From assembly GCA_024220505.1 (NCBI GenBank), contig JAKZZE010000017.1, positions 62,001 to 126,000 of the forward strand: a stretch of DNA of 64,000 nucleotides, given 5' to 3'. The notes beneath the pieces are model-generated. The model made no database searches and had not been told where the DNA came from. It saw only the letters and a list, made by a program, of their open reading frames with translations. The position numbers and the translations under genes were made by a program. Position 1 is the first letter of the stretch. The number at the start of each line of letters is the position of its first letter. Positions 26,392 to 37,393 of this stretch are shown here, one piece after another. The DNA comes from Rhizopus arrhizus (Eukaryota > Mucoromycota > Mucoromycetes > Mucorales > Rhizopodaceae).

Positions 26392-26859
26392 ATGTTCCTT
26401 GTGATGATTAACATGAAGCATTAAATTATAAGGTTTATTTCTTTTAAGTTTCAGTCATGCTTATAAACTGAAAGAAGATCATTTATGATATCAAATAGCA
26501 CAATGACATAAAGAAGTTCTTGTATACGAATAGTGATGAATAACAATGATAATGGCGTAAGATATCATGCTAAATGATGCTCAAGAAGAAAATGATCTTC
26601 ATGCTACATTTAAACAAATATGTTATTTATAAACAATTTAAGCTTCAATTAGGCGCATGAGGCCCAGTTACATGTTGTTTTCGCTCAAGGCAGATTAGAA
26701 GAGGAAGTGGAAGTTAAAAAAATCTTCTTTATGAATAAGTAAATTAATGCAAATGAAATTAAGCAAAGGATAGTTTCCCATCAATAGTAAAAATTCAATT
26801 AAAGCAAAGAGGAACAAACATAAGAAAGAGGTATCACGTACATCTGTAGTGCCTGAACA
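26169..26859. other. Intergenic DNA with a 38-nt poly(A) run
   Basis: It follows CMR1. A poly(A) run fills 26352-26389. The rest is AT-rich with no readable gene; its right part may belong to the decayed Fanzor copy that follows. Confidence 0.4.
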
Positions 26860-27740
26860 AGAACAAGATCCGAACATACTCGATATTGCTCTTATTGAAT
26901 CATACTAACACTACAACAAATCATAGATGGCAACAATGACAAATACTTGTATGCTGTCACTTCTTCTGATCCTTCTATATCTTCTACTATTGAATTTGCT
27001 GGTAAACTCCAATAATCAAGAAAAGAAGGCTTCTAAAGCTGTTCAAAAGAAGAAGGACAAAGAAGTAGCTCTTAGGATTGCGAAAAAAGAAGCTTAACAA
27101 TCATCTACAAAGCCTATGAAACGGCCTACCTGTAGTAGAATTGATCATGGAAGATCTCCTAGGTCCAAATGTCTTACCTTGTCAAGAGCAAGGCAGAAGC
27201 ACACCAAAGGTTTACAGAGACTTTAGTTATCAAGGTAAATTTGAAATATATCAAAAAACAAAAAGCAACTCATGAGGTTGCCAAAAGAATTATCTGATGA
27301 CAATGTCAGGTACAGCGGTAACAGTTCTATTGGTGAAAAGAAACAATACTGTGACAATAAGCAAAAATAGACTCCACTTCCTCCAAAACGTAACAAATTC
27401 AGCTAGTTCTTACAAGAAAACAATAGTTGCTTATAGTAATGACTCTTTTTCTAAGTCTATAAAAAAAAACCTCCTGCTCCTATCAGACAGATCACTGATG
27501 TTATTAAGAAGATGTCAAACAATTTACAAGGAAACACAGAATTTATCTATGTTCCTGAGGCTTTTACTAGTCAAATGTGTAATCAATGTAAAATCAAAAA
27601 CTTTACAAATACTATTTCAACTGGATCAAAACGAAAAGTACATGCTATCCTCAAGTGTAACTCTTGTAAGATGGTATGATGTCGTGATGTGACGACTGAT
27701 AAAATCATACATTATATTTTTACATACATGAAAGATCTCC
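26860..27740 (+). pseudogene. Decayed Fanzor (TnpB-like RNA-guided nuclease) copy
   Basis: Parts of a Fanzor protein can be read across several frames. Near 27420-27500 there is KTIVAYSNDSFSKSI, then across an A9 run KPPAPIRQITDVIKKM, and near 27548-27610 VPEAFTSQMCNQCK, the Glu-x-x-x-Thr-Ser...CxxC block of RuvC-II and the zinc ribbon. It continues ILKCNSCKMV, an in-frame TGA, then CRDVTTDK, matching the closing RuvC-III RD motif. Upstream, near 26870-27010, DPNILDIALIES and DKYLYAVTSSDPS could be the RuvC-I region. Frameshifts and stops interrupt it, so it cannot encode a nuclease. The wording differs from the intact Fanzor at 47.2-49.3 kb, so it is another lineage. I could not find its terminal repeats. 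Confidence 0.65.
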
Positions 27741-28266
27741 CGAATATATGAATTCCGCTTCTTCTGAGGATTATATAAGAACTCATAATGGATTCTCATT
27801 CCTTACCTGATGGGTAAGTTGTATATAGTATTTTTTTATGATAATCTTTTACTAACATTTATTTCATGTATTTATATAGTTTGGTGTCTCTCTTTCACTT
27901 TCACTGCTTGTTCTATCTCAAATTATCTCAACTTTTCATTATCAATTATTATCGAGATTTCACCACTTTTCAAATTAATTTAACATTTTTTTCTAAATTA
28001 TCTTTTTTTTTTATTTACTGTTTTCAGGAATAGATGTTGTGTTTATTTGTCGGTTTTTTATATCCATCCTATTTTAAACTTTGTAAAAATGCGATTTTAT
28101 TTTCTGAAAATGGGTGTTTTTCTCAAAATTTGAAGCATTGCCTTAGCATTCTTCTTTCTCACGGTGGCTTGTAATACAAATTTCATAATTTCCTATTTTG
28201 AAGAGGTGCAATAAGAAATAAAAATGTCGCAATCGAATGGCGCAATCTGTGTTTAAGGACGCACAT

Positions 28267-28274
28267 TATATAAA
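28267..28274 (+). promoter_or_regulatory. TATA box of the bZIP gene
   Basis: TATATAAA lies only 6 bp before the first in-frame ATG (28281) but 42 bp before the second (28317). A transcript started from this box would begin downstream of the first ATG, which favours the second as the start codon. Confidence 0.5.
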
Positions 28275-28316
28275 GTCAACATGGTCCTTCAACTTCTCTT
28301 TCTTTCTTTTACTTTC

Positions 28317-28971
28317 ATGACTTCTTCTCCACAACATATATTACCTTCTATTTCAGTTTTCACTGCAAGGCTTGCTTCTCCTCCATTTAATAAAAAAACA
28401 TTACCTATATTACCCAAGCCTTATGAATCACAACCAGAAAACATTTGGCAAATCTATCATCAACAAAAACAAAAAGAGGATCATCTCATTCTTCGAAGAG
28501 CATCTGATCCAATATCAACAGATAAAAAACGGCCAAGTTCAGAAGAGGTCTTGGCAGAGAAAAGAAGACGAAATGCAGGTGCCTCTGCGCGTTTTCGTGA
28601 TCGTCGTAAACAAAGAGAGCGTGAACTTCAAGAACGTTGTCAAGTATTGGAAAAGAGGGCGGTTGATTTAGAGGATGCGTTGAGGATGATGGATCCAGGA
28701 CATCCCTTATTACAATCAGTTGACTCAAATCTTCTTACTGTCAGCCAGACGAATTCAGTAGAAAATAGAGTTATCCTTGGTCGTATCAATCAATTGGAGC
28801 AATTTATTGCTCGCTTTAGAGTAGAAAAACAATCGGATATAAAAAGATTAGAAGAACTTGAAAAAGAGGTATAATTCTCTACTATTAACATCTCTCTTTA
28901 ACAAATCATTACTTTAGAATCAACTTTTAAAATCTTTATTAACATCCTTTACAAACAAGAAACAAATTTGA
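28317..28971 (+). CDS. bZIP transcription factor (Cys3/Gcn4-like basic region)
   Basis: A DNA-binding factor of 201 aa in two exons (28317-28868 and 28918-28971). The basic region reads RRRNAGASARFRDRRKQRE, the N-x-x-A-S-A-R-F-R pattern of fungal Cys3/Gcn4/Zip-type bZIPs, followed by leucine-spaced helix. If the first exon is read straight on it ends at a stop after LEKEV. Splicing a 49-nt GT-AG intron (28869-28917) instead gives LEELEKENQLLKSLLTSFTN, which continues the zipper heptads, so I take the spliced form. The ATG at 28281 would add 12 hydrophobic residues; the TATA box position argues against it. Regulation of sulphur or amino-acid metabolism is typical of relatives but is not shown here. 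Confidence 0.85.
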
Positions 28972-29284
28972 CATAATAACAACACTGTCTCTTTCTCTGT
29001 TTATTATATTTTTCTCTTTCTTTTTTACATCCTCTTAATTGTACAAATCTTATGCATTCCTTCGTTTAAATAAAAATAATAATAACAAAAACTTTATTAT
29101 ACAACATATAGAGAATTATAATTTAAAAAAAAAATGCAATAGAGTATAAACAGGAACTAATTTCAATAAAAAGAATGTATGAATAAATGAAAGGAAAGGG
29201 GAATATAACTTTTGTGTGTGTGTGTGGATAATGAGCGAGGTGTATAAATGAAAGGAAAGGGGTATTTTTTTATGTGTTATCAAA
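28972..29284. other. Convergent intergenic region
   Basis: This 313-bp region separates the 3' ends of the bZIP and PUF genes. It has AATAAA-like motifs on both strands and a short GT repeat near 29213-29225. No gene is seen. Confidence 0.5.
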
Positions 29285-32200
29285 TTATTCGGCTTCTTTT
29301 TCTTCTGTATTGTTATTGGTAGCAATTGCTGCTGCTGCTGCTGCTGCATAAAAGTTTGTCATCATTGCAGCAGTAGATTGCGGTTGATCCAATGAATCTT
29401 CCTGTCCTAGACATTGACTCACTGCTAAATATTTTGCGTGCATAGCAGCTGCTAAACTTGGGCTAATTGAGAATTGCGATGGTATGCCTGCTCCCAAACT
29501 TGCTCCTGGAACAGAATCAACCATCACCATATTTATCTCTTCTATCAGTCGTTTATAACCTTGTACATGTTGTAACTTTAACTTTTGCAGTATTTGTCTT
29601 ACTCTTTCTGCAATACGTTGTCGTTCCCTTAATTCAATATAAGAACTAGACAAGATCTTTTGTACTAAACTAACACCGTGTATCTGATCATGAAGAATCT
29701 CTTCAATGACTTCAGTAGATTGTGGAGTAAAAAACAGTGCATCCAAAATTATGTTACGAGCATCAGGTTCTTGACGCTGATTGATCAATTTGAGAACTGT
29801 AAGTGAGGCTAATTTATGTGTACAGAGGTGTGCCAAATGAGGTAATAGACGAGGTGCAAGTACACGATATCGACCAGGAATACCTGAAGTGTCAAGTAAC
29901 CATATTAGTAAAAGTGCTCCGTTCGCATTGGTAGATAAAAGCAAAGCATGTTGTACAAGTGAAGCAGCCACGTATTTCTATATTTAAATCATCAGTATCA
30001 CTTCAAACTCAAACGCTCTTTACTTGTTGTCGTTTAGTCACGTGAGGACACTCCAGGGTTGCTCGGACTGCTCGTGCACCAAATCGGCCCTGAGCAATTT
30101 CCCAACATGAGTCAACAATGGCATCAAATATGAATTGATTTTGAGAAGGACCAAGTGTAAGACAGCATTGTACTACATAATTGCCAAATTTATCCAATAA
30201 CAATGCTGGCACATAAGGTTTGATACTTTCACAAATAAGATTAATCTATATTGGAACGTCAATGCTTGTAAGGGGTAACAGTCTCCTTTTATTTACCTGT
30301 GTAGGCAGTTTGGCTGTGTCAATAATCTTTTGTGCTGCCCAAGTACCATTTTTGTGTACACCGATGGAACCTAAATAAGGTGCTACTCTTTCCAGCATGA
30401 TAGATTTTGTCATTTCTGAGCATCTCTCAAATAATCGCTGAATGACTGTATTTCCAATATAATCTACCGTTTTATATCAGCAATAATTCCAATGACTAGT
30501 AAAAAAAAGTAATATACCACTGCAGAGTTCAACTAATTCATCAAAACATTCCATAGCAATCACTTCCAACTCCTTTACTGATATATGGCCTGTATCCATT
30601 CTCTTTTTAATGTCTCTCAATTTTGAAATATCCACTTTTCTTGATTGCCCTAATTCAGGTGCAGCAGGAATTGTATGAAAGTATTGTTCAGGCAAATGAA
30701 GTACTATAAAGCTTTTTAAATGCACACATCTACCCTCTCTCAACATTTTAGATTTACCTTGAAACATTGGGCCATCTTTTTCATCTTCACCAAAATCCTG
30801 CATAATCATCTTTCTCTCAGCGATAATAGCAGAGATCATGTTTGGATCATTCATCATTTCATTCATCATGTACATCACCATCTCTTGTTGTTGTTCCTTT
30901 GGCTCGGCAACAAAAGATTCATCTTCCGCAGCCTTCAACAAGGGTACTTTAGCAAAACCGATCTTGACTATGCCTGTACCAGGTCCCATAATTTCGCGAT
31001 TATGTAAAGCTCGTTTGGCCCTGACAGCATCCTCTGAATTGAAAAAATTAACAAATGCACAATTTTTGTGCGGCAAGAGTCGGATGGATTCAATTGCCCC
31101 AAAAGTTGAAAAAATAGTGCCAAGGATCGTTTGGGTTGTATTGTTCGGAATGTTTCCAATCCCTAATCAATCGAGTTCAGTACAATCCTCTCTTACTCTC
31201 TTTTTCTTACATAGGGCTCTTGTAGGTTCTTGCGTATTTTCCACACCTAGCGGTAAGACTGCTTCTAATTTTCCAAATCCTACCTTGACTGTCGTGTTCC
31301 CAAGTTGACAGCCCATCTTGTTGACAAGCGCATCTCTTGCTCTCAAAGCTTCTTCCACGCCAAAGTAATTAATAAAAGCACATTCTCGATCCGGTAAAAT
31401 CCTTATGCTCTCAATAGTGCCAAACTTTGAAAACAAGTTGTTCAACTCATTTTTAGTGATCGTAGGATCAAGTTGTCCTATCCACAATGATCGACTGGGT
31501 GCTTGTCCAGAAGAACTCAACGAAAGGTCGACTAGATCCGTTTCAAAGGATGCCATGTTTTCCTGTGGATTGTGTTAATATATAGTCTATTGTGTGCGTA
31601 GTGAACCTCTCTCTCTCTCTCTTTCTGTGCGTGTTTTACCCAATTCGTATAATTTTCATCATAAATAACAGGTGATGCACTTGCTGCGCCTGTTGCCACT
31701 TTTCTCTGTCGTGTCATCGCTTCCAATAAATCAGCGCTACTTGTTGAGTTGCGCAAGAATGGACGTCTATTATCTTCCACCGAGGGTCGCCATATATTTT
31801 GAAACGGATAGGTTTCTTGTGGCTGATGACGATCTACGGCACTCATCGCTCTTGGCCTATTGCCTTGAAATCGAAGGTCCATGACGGACGGAGGACGTTT
31901 GATCTGAACATCATTTTGGTTCTCTGCGAAAAGTTGAAGTGAAGAATAGGAATGACTTGTGTGAATTGTTCGTCTGGTATTGTCTCGATCTTCATCCAAA
32001 TTTAGAGAGGCAAAGGTACTGGCAATATGATGATCTTCTCTTAACAGCTGCTGATCTGCTGTCGTTTGTGTTTGAGACATGTCACTCCAAGGAGTGATTG
32101 TGTTAAATATGCCACCGCCAAATGGAGGAGCAACACTGGCTGATCCAGGGGCGTTGCGTAGCGTGGGCATTGCATCCGAAGAAGAGGAGTGAAATAATTG

Positions 32201-32443
32201 ATGTTGTTGTTGAGTTGGTATTGTTTCTGAACGAGGCCGACGCATCAAAGGCTGCTCTTCATTTATAAGCTTTCGATGCCATTTTTTGGCTAAATAATTG
32301 GTTGCAGGTGTTTCACTAACAGTACACACGCGTTATATTTTTTACATCCAACTTTTACTGCCTTATTTTTACCTTGTTGAAAAAGACACTGTCGAGTCGA
32401 TTTTTGTAGGTGAAGAAGAGGAATCCGCACCTGAACTGGTCAT
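29285..32443 (-). CDS. Jsn1/Puf1-2-like RNA-binding protein: two RRMs plus PUF repeats
   Basis: An mRNA 3'-UTR-binding post-transcriptional regulator. The start at 32443 reads MTSSGADSSS. A long Ser/Gln-rich N-terminal region follows (residues to about 270), then RRM1 (SLWIGQLDPTITKNEL...CAFINYF) and RRM2 (IGNIP...NCAFVNFF). A helical linker (MVMYMMNEMMND) precedes PUF repeats such as YIGNTVIQRLFERC, KNGTWAAQKIID, DKFGNYVVQCCL, RFGARAVRATLE and NANGALLLIWLLD. The C-terminus has a poly-Ala run encoded by GCT/GCA repeats near 29317-29347. RRMs before PUF repeats are the arrangement of yeast Jsn1 and Puf2. Introns occur near 32385-32320, 31640-31565, 31215-31150, 30760-30700, 30520-30465, 30296-30245 and 30030-29975. 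Confidence 0.87.
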
Positions 32444-33637
32444 GTTGTAAGTAAAAAGTGATGACCGAGATTGTGTGTTCTCTATTCTAATCTAACTTTA
32501 TGAATATATATAAAAAATAGGTATTTCCTTTATAGTCGAAGAATAAATGTTCTTCTTTTTCAAAATATAAAAGAAGAAGAAAGAGGGAGGTTTTTTTTTT
32601 GGTTCAGAAAGCAAGGGGTGTTCCGTCTTATTTTGGCGGGGAACACAGGCTTGTAAAAAGGTTCACTGTTACAAGAGATAATGTTGGTTTTTTGGAAATT
32701 TTTTATGAGACTTGCTTTTTGATTGGATCGTGTACTCTCATTTCATTTGGCGCATTATTTCAAGTTTTTTGTTCATAATCTTGCTTCAGAGTTGTAAGAA
32801 AAATAAAAAAAAAAAAGACGGCACTTTACTCTTTCTTTGTAAGAACAGATATCACCAAGATTTTGCAAGACGGAGTAAGCACTATTTTTATTGGCTGCAT
32901 ATAAAGTGGCACTAAGAATTTTAATGGAAAAGTAACCCTTTACCTTCTTTAAGGAAATGATATCACAAAATTCCCTGAAACCTCCAGTCTCTCGCACGGC
33001 TTCCGATTGGCACATGTGTGTTATTCCGGCTATTTCTTCCGGAGTATAAAGTAGGTTATCCGGGCGGTAACGTTACAGAAAAAAAGACTATTCTTACTCA
33101 GCATTGAAAATGTCTGGTCAAATCTACCTACAAAAAGCTCGAAAATAAAAATAAACACATTTCCTTTTTTCAGTGCATCAAGTTACTGGACGTAATAACA
33201 TTTAGGCTTTTTATGATCTGCAAGTCTTTCTCCTTTTTTTTTTTATTTAAAAAATCGCGTCTTGGATATTTTCAATAAAAAAAATGTGACTCAGTGTGTA
33301 TCCTACATTAACTTGGTTCATTTGAACTGGATTGATCTCATAGCACAATCTTTTTTCTTTTTTAGTGTTACTCTAACAGCACTAAAGAAGAATAAACAAA
33401 CAAAATGAATCAACAAAGAGAACATTTTATTGTCGAAACATACTTTTTCTGTATTTTAGAAAATTGGTATCATTATTGGATTTCTCAACATTACCACACT
33501 AGCTTTTATCGTTACCTGGCTAAAAGAGACAGTAAGCCCACAGACATGTATTGGCTACATAATAGTGGCACAATAAATTCTAAACTTGAGTCGCGCAAGA
33601 AATGAGGGAACTGTTGAACTTCAGTTCTGATGCACAC
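32444..33637. other. Promoter of the PUF gene and unassigned AT-rich DNA
   Basis: The first 150 bp fit the PUF gene promoter. The remainder has only short, unrelated frames on both strands and no family I recognise. It grades into the mobile-element cluster that follows. Confidence 0.4.
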
Positions 33638-34152
33638 TTTTTTCGGAAACTTTTCGCACACTTTGTGAAAGATTTTCGTACACGGGAAATGAAAAAAATT
33701 CATACATGTGAGGAAAAAGTTTGGAGCAATTTATTGAAAAAAAAAAATTCGTGCACTTTCCTTCCACATAGAATTTCGTACACTTTATAAAAATAAATTC
33801 GTATAGTCATTTTCGTACATTGATGCTACAAATGTTTTCCTTCCAAACAGTCTTGAAATTTTGAAACAGAATATTTACAAAAACCCTGCATATCACTCAA
33901 ATATATGTTATTGCATGCTTCCGTAATTCTAGATGTTAGTGTCTCTTCTTTTGAAAGATTTTCTCTTTTTAGTTTACTCTTGCACACTGACCAGAGTTAT
34001 TCGATTGGATTTAGCTCAGGGGAATATGGCAGAAGATAGGCACGGCCATAGTCTCTTTCTTCGATATATGTCTTGATATCCAAATGCGTGTGAATAGGAG
34101 CATTATTCATATCAATATAATGCCCCTTTAAATTGCTCGTGTTTATCGAGCA
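33638..34152 (-). repeat. Left arm of a 515-bp inverted repeat (broken Tc1/mariner copy)
   Basis: This arm is nearly identical to the reverse complement of 34749-35263. Read on the minus strand it holds the C-terminal part of a Tc1/mariner transposase: GHYIDMNNAPIHTHLD, LLPYSPELNPIE, a stop, then LWSVCKSKLKRE. It ends with subterminal DNA rich in a TGTACGAAA-like motif. The Asp-Asn pair expected at the second catalytic site reads Asn-Asn in this arm. Upstream transposase sequence continues to about 34311 in this orientation. Confidence 0.8.
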
Positions 34153-34579
34153 AATTTCGAGATCTATTTTTTCAATAGCATGGAGTAGCTCAATGGCTTT
34201 AGTCTTGTCATAATCTTTATGGTATAATATGCATATTGCACGCTCTCTGCTGATAGTAGTCATTGTTGTTAAAGATACCAAGATAGCCTGAGCTTCAAAA
34301 AAAACGGACAAGCTAATGGAAGTAAGTTTTTATCAAAATAGTACATAATATAGCTGCTAAATTACCTGAATATTGAGGTTGAGGGCATGAGACGATACAG
34401 ACCATAGTACGTTTACAAAGTGCCTCATCTAAAAAGTCAGATTTGGAACAAAGGTTGCGTGAAAGAGAATCAGACGCGTTTTTTACAAAGTTTGATATAG
34501 AGCGTTCCCCTTTGTCAGAGTACTTGTATGGAAACGTAGTTGTCCATTAAATTTCAAATTATTCCGTTGAATGTCTTGA

Positions 34580-34747
34580 ATTTCAAACGCAAATTACTAT
34601 ACAAGGGGACATTCGTTCCTCCAGGTCCTCAGTCAATGTCATGCTTCATCTCGTCCAACAGCCATCAATGGCTGATCGTGTGTCTATCTTGCAAGCTAAA
34701 TTCTTGAAGCGTTCCACCGATCTCCCTAATGATACACTACATTGGAT
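34580..34747 (+). pseudogene. LINE reverse-transcriptase fragment
   Basis: It reads RSSRSSVNVMLHLVQQPSM and ILQAKFLKRSTDLPNDTLH, which aligns with SSRSSTKVMLHLTKLLSM and ILQSQFLLRSFTLPGDTLL of the LINE pseudogene at 37.4-39.9 kb. It is cut off abruptly at 34748 where the mariner arm starts. Confidence 0.7.
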
Positions 34748-34748
34748 A

Positions 34749-35263
34749 TGCTCGATAAACACGAGCAATTTAAAGGGGCATTATATTGATATGGATAATG
34801 TTCCTATTCACACGCATTTGGATATCAAGACATATATCGAAGAAAGAGACTATGGCCGTGCCTATCTTCTGCCATATTCCCCTGAGCTAAATCCAATCGA
34901 ATAACTCTGGTCAGTGTGCAAGAGTAAACTAAAAAGAGAAAATCTTTCAAAAGAAGAGACACTAACATCTAGAATTACGGAAGCATGCAATAACATATAT
35001 TTGAGTGATATGCAGGGTTTTTGTAAATATTCTGTTTCAAAATTTCAAGACTGTTTGGAAGGAAAACATTTGTAGCATCAATGTACGAAAATGACTATAC
35101 GAATTTATTTTTATAAAGTGTACGAAATTCTATGTGGAAGGAAAGTGCACGAATTTTTTTTTTTCAATAAATTGCTCCAAACTTTTTCCTCACATGTATG
35201 AATTTTTTTCATTTCCCGTGTACGAAAATCTTTCACAAAGTGTGCGAAAAGTTTCCGAAAAAG
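34749..35263 (+). repeat. Right arm of the 515-bp inverted repeat (broken Tc1/mariner copy)
   Basis: It is the mirror copy of 33638-34152. The transposase part reads GHYIDMDNVPIHTHLD, LLPYSPELNPIE, then the same in-frame TAA, then LWSVCKSKLKRE and ends near 35075 (EGKHL). It keeps the catalytic-type MDN motif but lacks the N-terminal half of the protein, so it is dead. The subterminal region repeats TGTACGAAA-like words. Confidence 0.8.
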
Positions 35264-36181
35264 ATGTACACGGGCTACATTAATAATTCCATTTTGAGAG
35301 GGAAACACAAAGAAATCGAAATGTCGGTGATGACATACAATTTTATGTCGTTTTATCAAGGACAAACACAAGATTCTCTTCTTTCCTTGTTTGTTCTACA
35401 ATAGATGACCTACATAACAAATATAAAGAATATAAAAAGAATTATGATTCGACAGATTCAAAAAAGAAATGAATTTATTGTAGTAATTGGCTTATGTTAC
35501 TGATAATATTTGAAATGTATGACGGTTGTAAGTATTATACGTCTAGTGTAGGAAATAGCGTCCTCAATGACTTATACAAAGATATATTAAGAGAGGACAA
35601 CTTTAAATCCTTGTCACATAGCTTTCCAACAGATTTGATTGTTTGGATCTATTTCGAATCAAAATAAAAATAGTTTTTTTATTTTTGTGTTGATTATTGT
35701 ATGCTGTTTATTACGAAATCTCTCTCCTTCTTTTTTTTAGCTAATCCTATTCCTTGAAGGGTGTTTTAAAAGGGATTCAAAATTGCATATTGGTTTTAAT
35801 ATGAAATCCAACTAGTATTATTCAATGCATGATAATTGCTCTTTGTTATAGTTAATCTCTTTTACATTTGCACTTGCACAAATGAATTGCTATCCTTTAT
35901 AAGCAAATTTGAAGGTAAATTACTCTCTAAATTGAGTATATAGTGTAAATGATATTAATGCGATTTTTTTTTTTTTGATTTTTTATGCAGGACTGAATTC
36001 CTAATAATGCTTATTAGACAAGCCTAAAAAAGGAAAATAGCTATAAGTTATTTTTCTTTCTTTTTCTTTTATTTATAAAGAATACACATACACACAACTT
36101 TTTCAAAAAATAAATAAATAAATAAAAGAGATACAAAATTAATTATCTTGTCTTAATTTGACTGAGAGAATAACAACTAGA
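35264..36181. other. Unassigned AT-rich DNA and promoter of the Yippee gene
   Basis: There is no recognisable gene. T-rich sequence and A-rich leader DNA at 36050-36130 precede the Yippee start codon. Confidence 0.4.
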
Positions 36182-36679
36182 ATGGGACTTACTTATCGAA
36201 CTTATCTTGAAGGAAATTCATCAATATTTGGATGTTCTAAATGTAAAACACACCTTTCAACCTCTGCTTCCATTATATCAAGAGTAAATAACAAAGATAA
36301 ACTATATACAAATGTATTTAATTATCAAATAGCAATTTCATGGTCAACATGGACAGGCATATCTATTTGAATCTGTGTAAGGATGTAGTTTAGTAAGCAG
36401 CACATATTGATCCTTGTTATAGAGTGAATGTTGTGTTTGGTAAAGCAGAAGACAGAGAGATGGTAACTGGATTACATAGAGTTAAAGACGTTGCCTGTAT
36501 TCGTTGTTCAACACTACTTGGTTGGACTTACGTAAATAGACATAAAAAATGTAATATTTGCAGTAACCACATTCTATACTTAGGTTAAAGCATACAGCAG
36601 TGATAATAAATACAAAGAAGGAAAGTTTATACTTGAAAAGAAGTTGCTGACAGATTTATTGCCAAAAATGTACAGTTAA
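36182..36679 (+). CDS. Yippee-like (YPEL) zinc-binding protein
   Basis: A small conserved eukaryotic protein of 116 aa in four exons: 36182-36283, 36333-36376, 36423-36531 and 36584-36679. All introns are 46-52 nt and GT-AG, and all phases match. Visible hallmarks are YLEGNSSIFGCSKCKTHLST, then QFHGQHGQAYLFESV, VVFGKAEDREMVTGLH, VACIRCSTLLGWTY, and KYKEGKFILEKKLL. The two CxxC pairs (GCSKC and CIRC) are the Yippee zinc ligands. The molecular role is poorly defined in general; animal members occur in CTLH-type complexes. Despite lying among dead transposons the gene has no stop or frameshift, and each exon keeps the family wording, so it is probably functional. Confidence 0.88.
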
Positions 36680-37008
36680 GTTTTTGGTGTTTTCCTTTTT
36701 TTCTCTTTTTATTTACAAGTCGTACAATTTATTTATTATGCAGAACATGCCTTATTCCACTGCTTTCTTAATATTCCACTCTTTCTTCTTCTTGTTTTAC
36801 TCACAGTCATCATTTTTTTGTGTCTTTTTCATAATTATTTTTGCTTTTTTTTTTTTATAAAGTATCATTTTCCTATGTTTGTAAGCTGCAAAATTTATCT
36901 TTCAAACTTTTTCGTTTAAAGATAATAATCTAATTTACTTCATCAATCACAACAGGCAGTGAGCCTTTTTTTTTGACAGTTGTATTTCTCCTGCACTTGG
37001 AGTATACA
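36680..37008. other. Downstream region of the Yippee gene
   Basis: T-rich 3' region with no gene. It ends at a TACAGTGCGGC terminus that looks like the end of a Tc1/mariner-type element. Confidence 0.4.
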
Positions 37009-37075
37009 GTGCGGCAAAAAATAAATATCATTAGGCCAAAAATCATTGTCTTACATGGCCAGAAGCTTCTAATAT
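37009..37075 (+). repeat. Tc1/mariner-type terminal repeat fragment (left)
   Basis: It starts CAGTGCGGCAAAAAATAAAT directly after TA. A related sequence in the opposite orientation ends at 42040. After a small gap the two share AAAAATAAA and GGCCAAAAAT blocks in the same order. Confidence 0.5.
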
Positions 37076-37080
37076 GGCCA

Positions 37081-37243
37081 AGTTCATTTGGAAAGCCCAT
37101 CGGCAACAATGCTTTGAGCAGATTCCTGCCTTGGAGGAGATTTTCATCAAACAAATCCAGAAGGAGCTATTGAAACAATCTACTTACAATTCCTTATGCT
37201 AATATCTTTTGTATTTTCATGACAAGTCACTATTTCATACGTT
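37081..37243 (+). pseudogene. LINE 3'-end fragment
   Basis: About 160 bp are closely related to 50125-50285: both contain the coding words for FIKQIQKELLK or IVIKQIQKELLKLS, then a TAA/TAG region and the shared trailer TTCTTTTGTATTTTxATxA. It is a truncated, non-coding copy. Confidence 0.7.
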
Positions 37244-37393
37244 TATTTACAAATAAAATTAAAACACAAATGAGCGCGTGATCGTTTTCGCCCGGGTCAG
37301 ATCAAAAAGAAATGAATGGAAGCTAAAAATCCCTTATGGGATCAAGGGTAAAAATGTTTGGGGAGAAGGAAAAGGTAACATGTGTAATAAACA

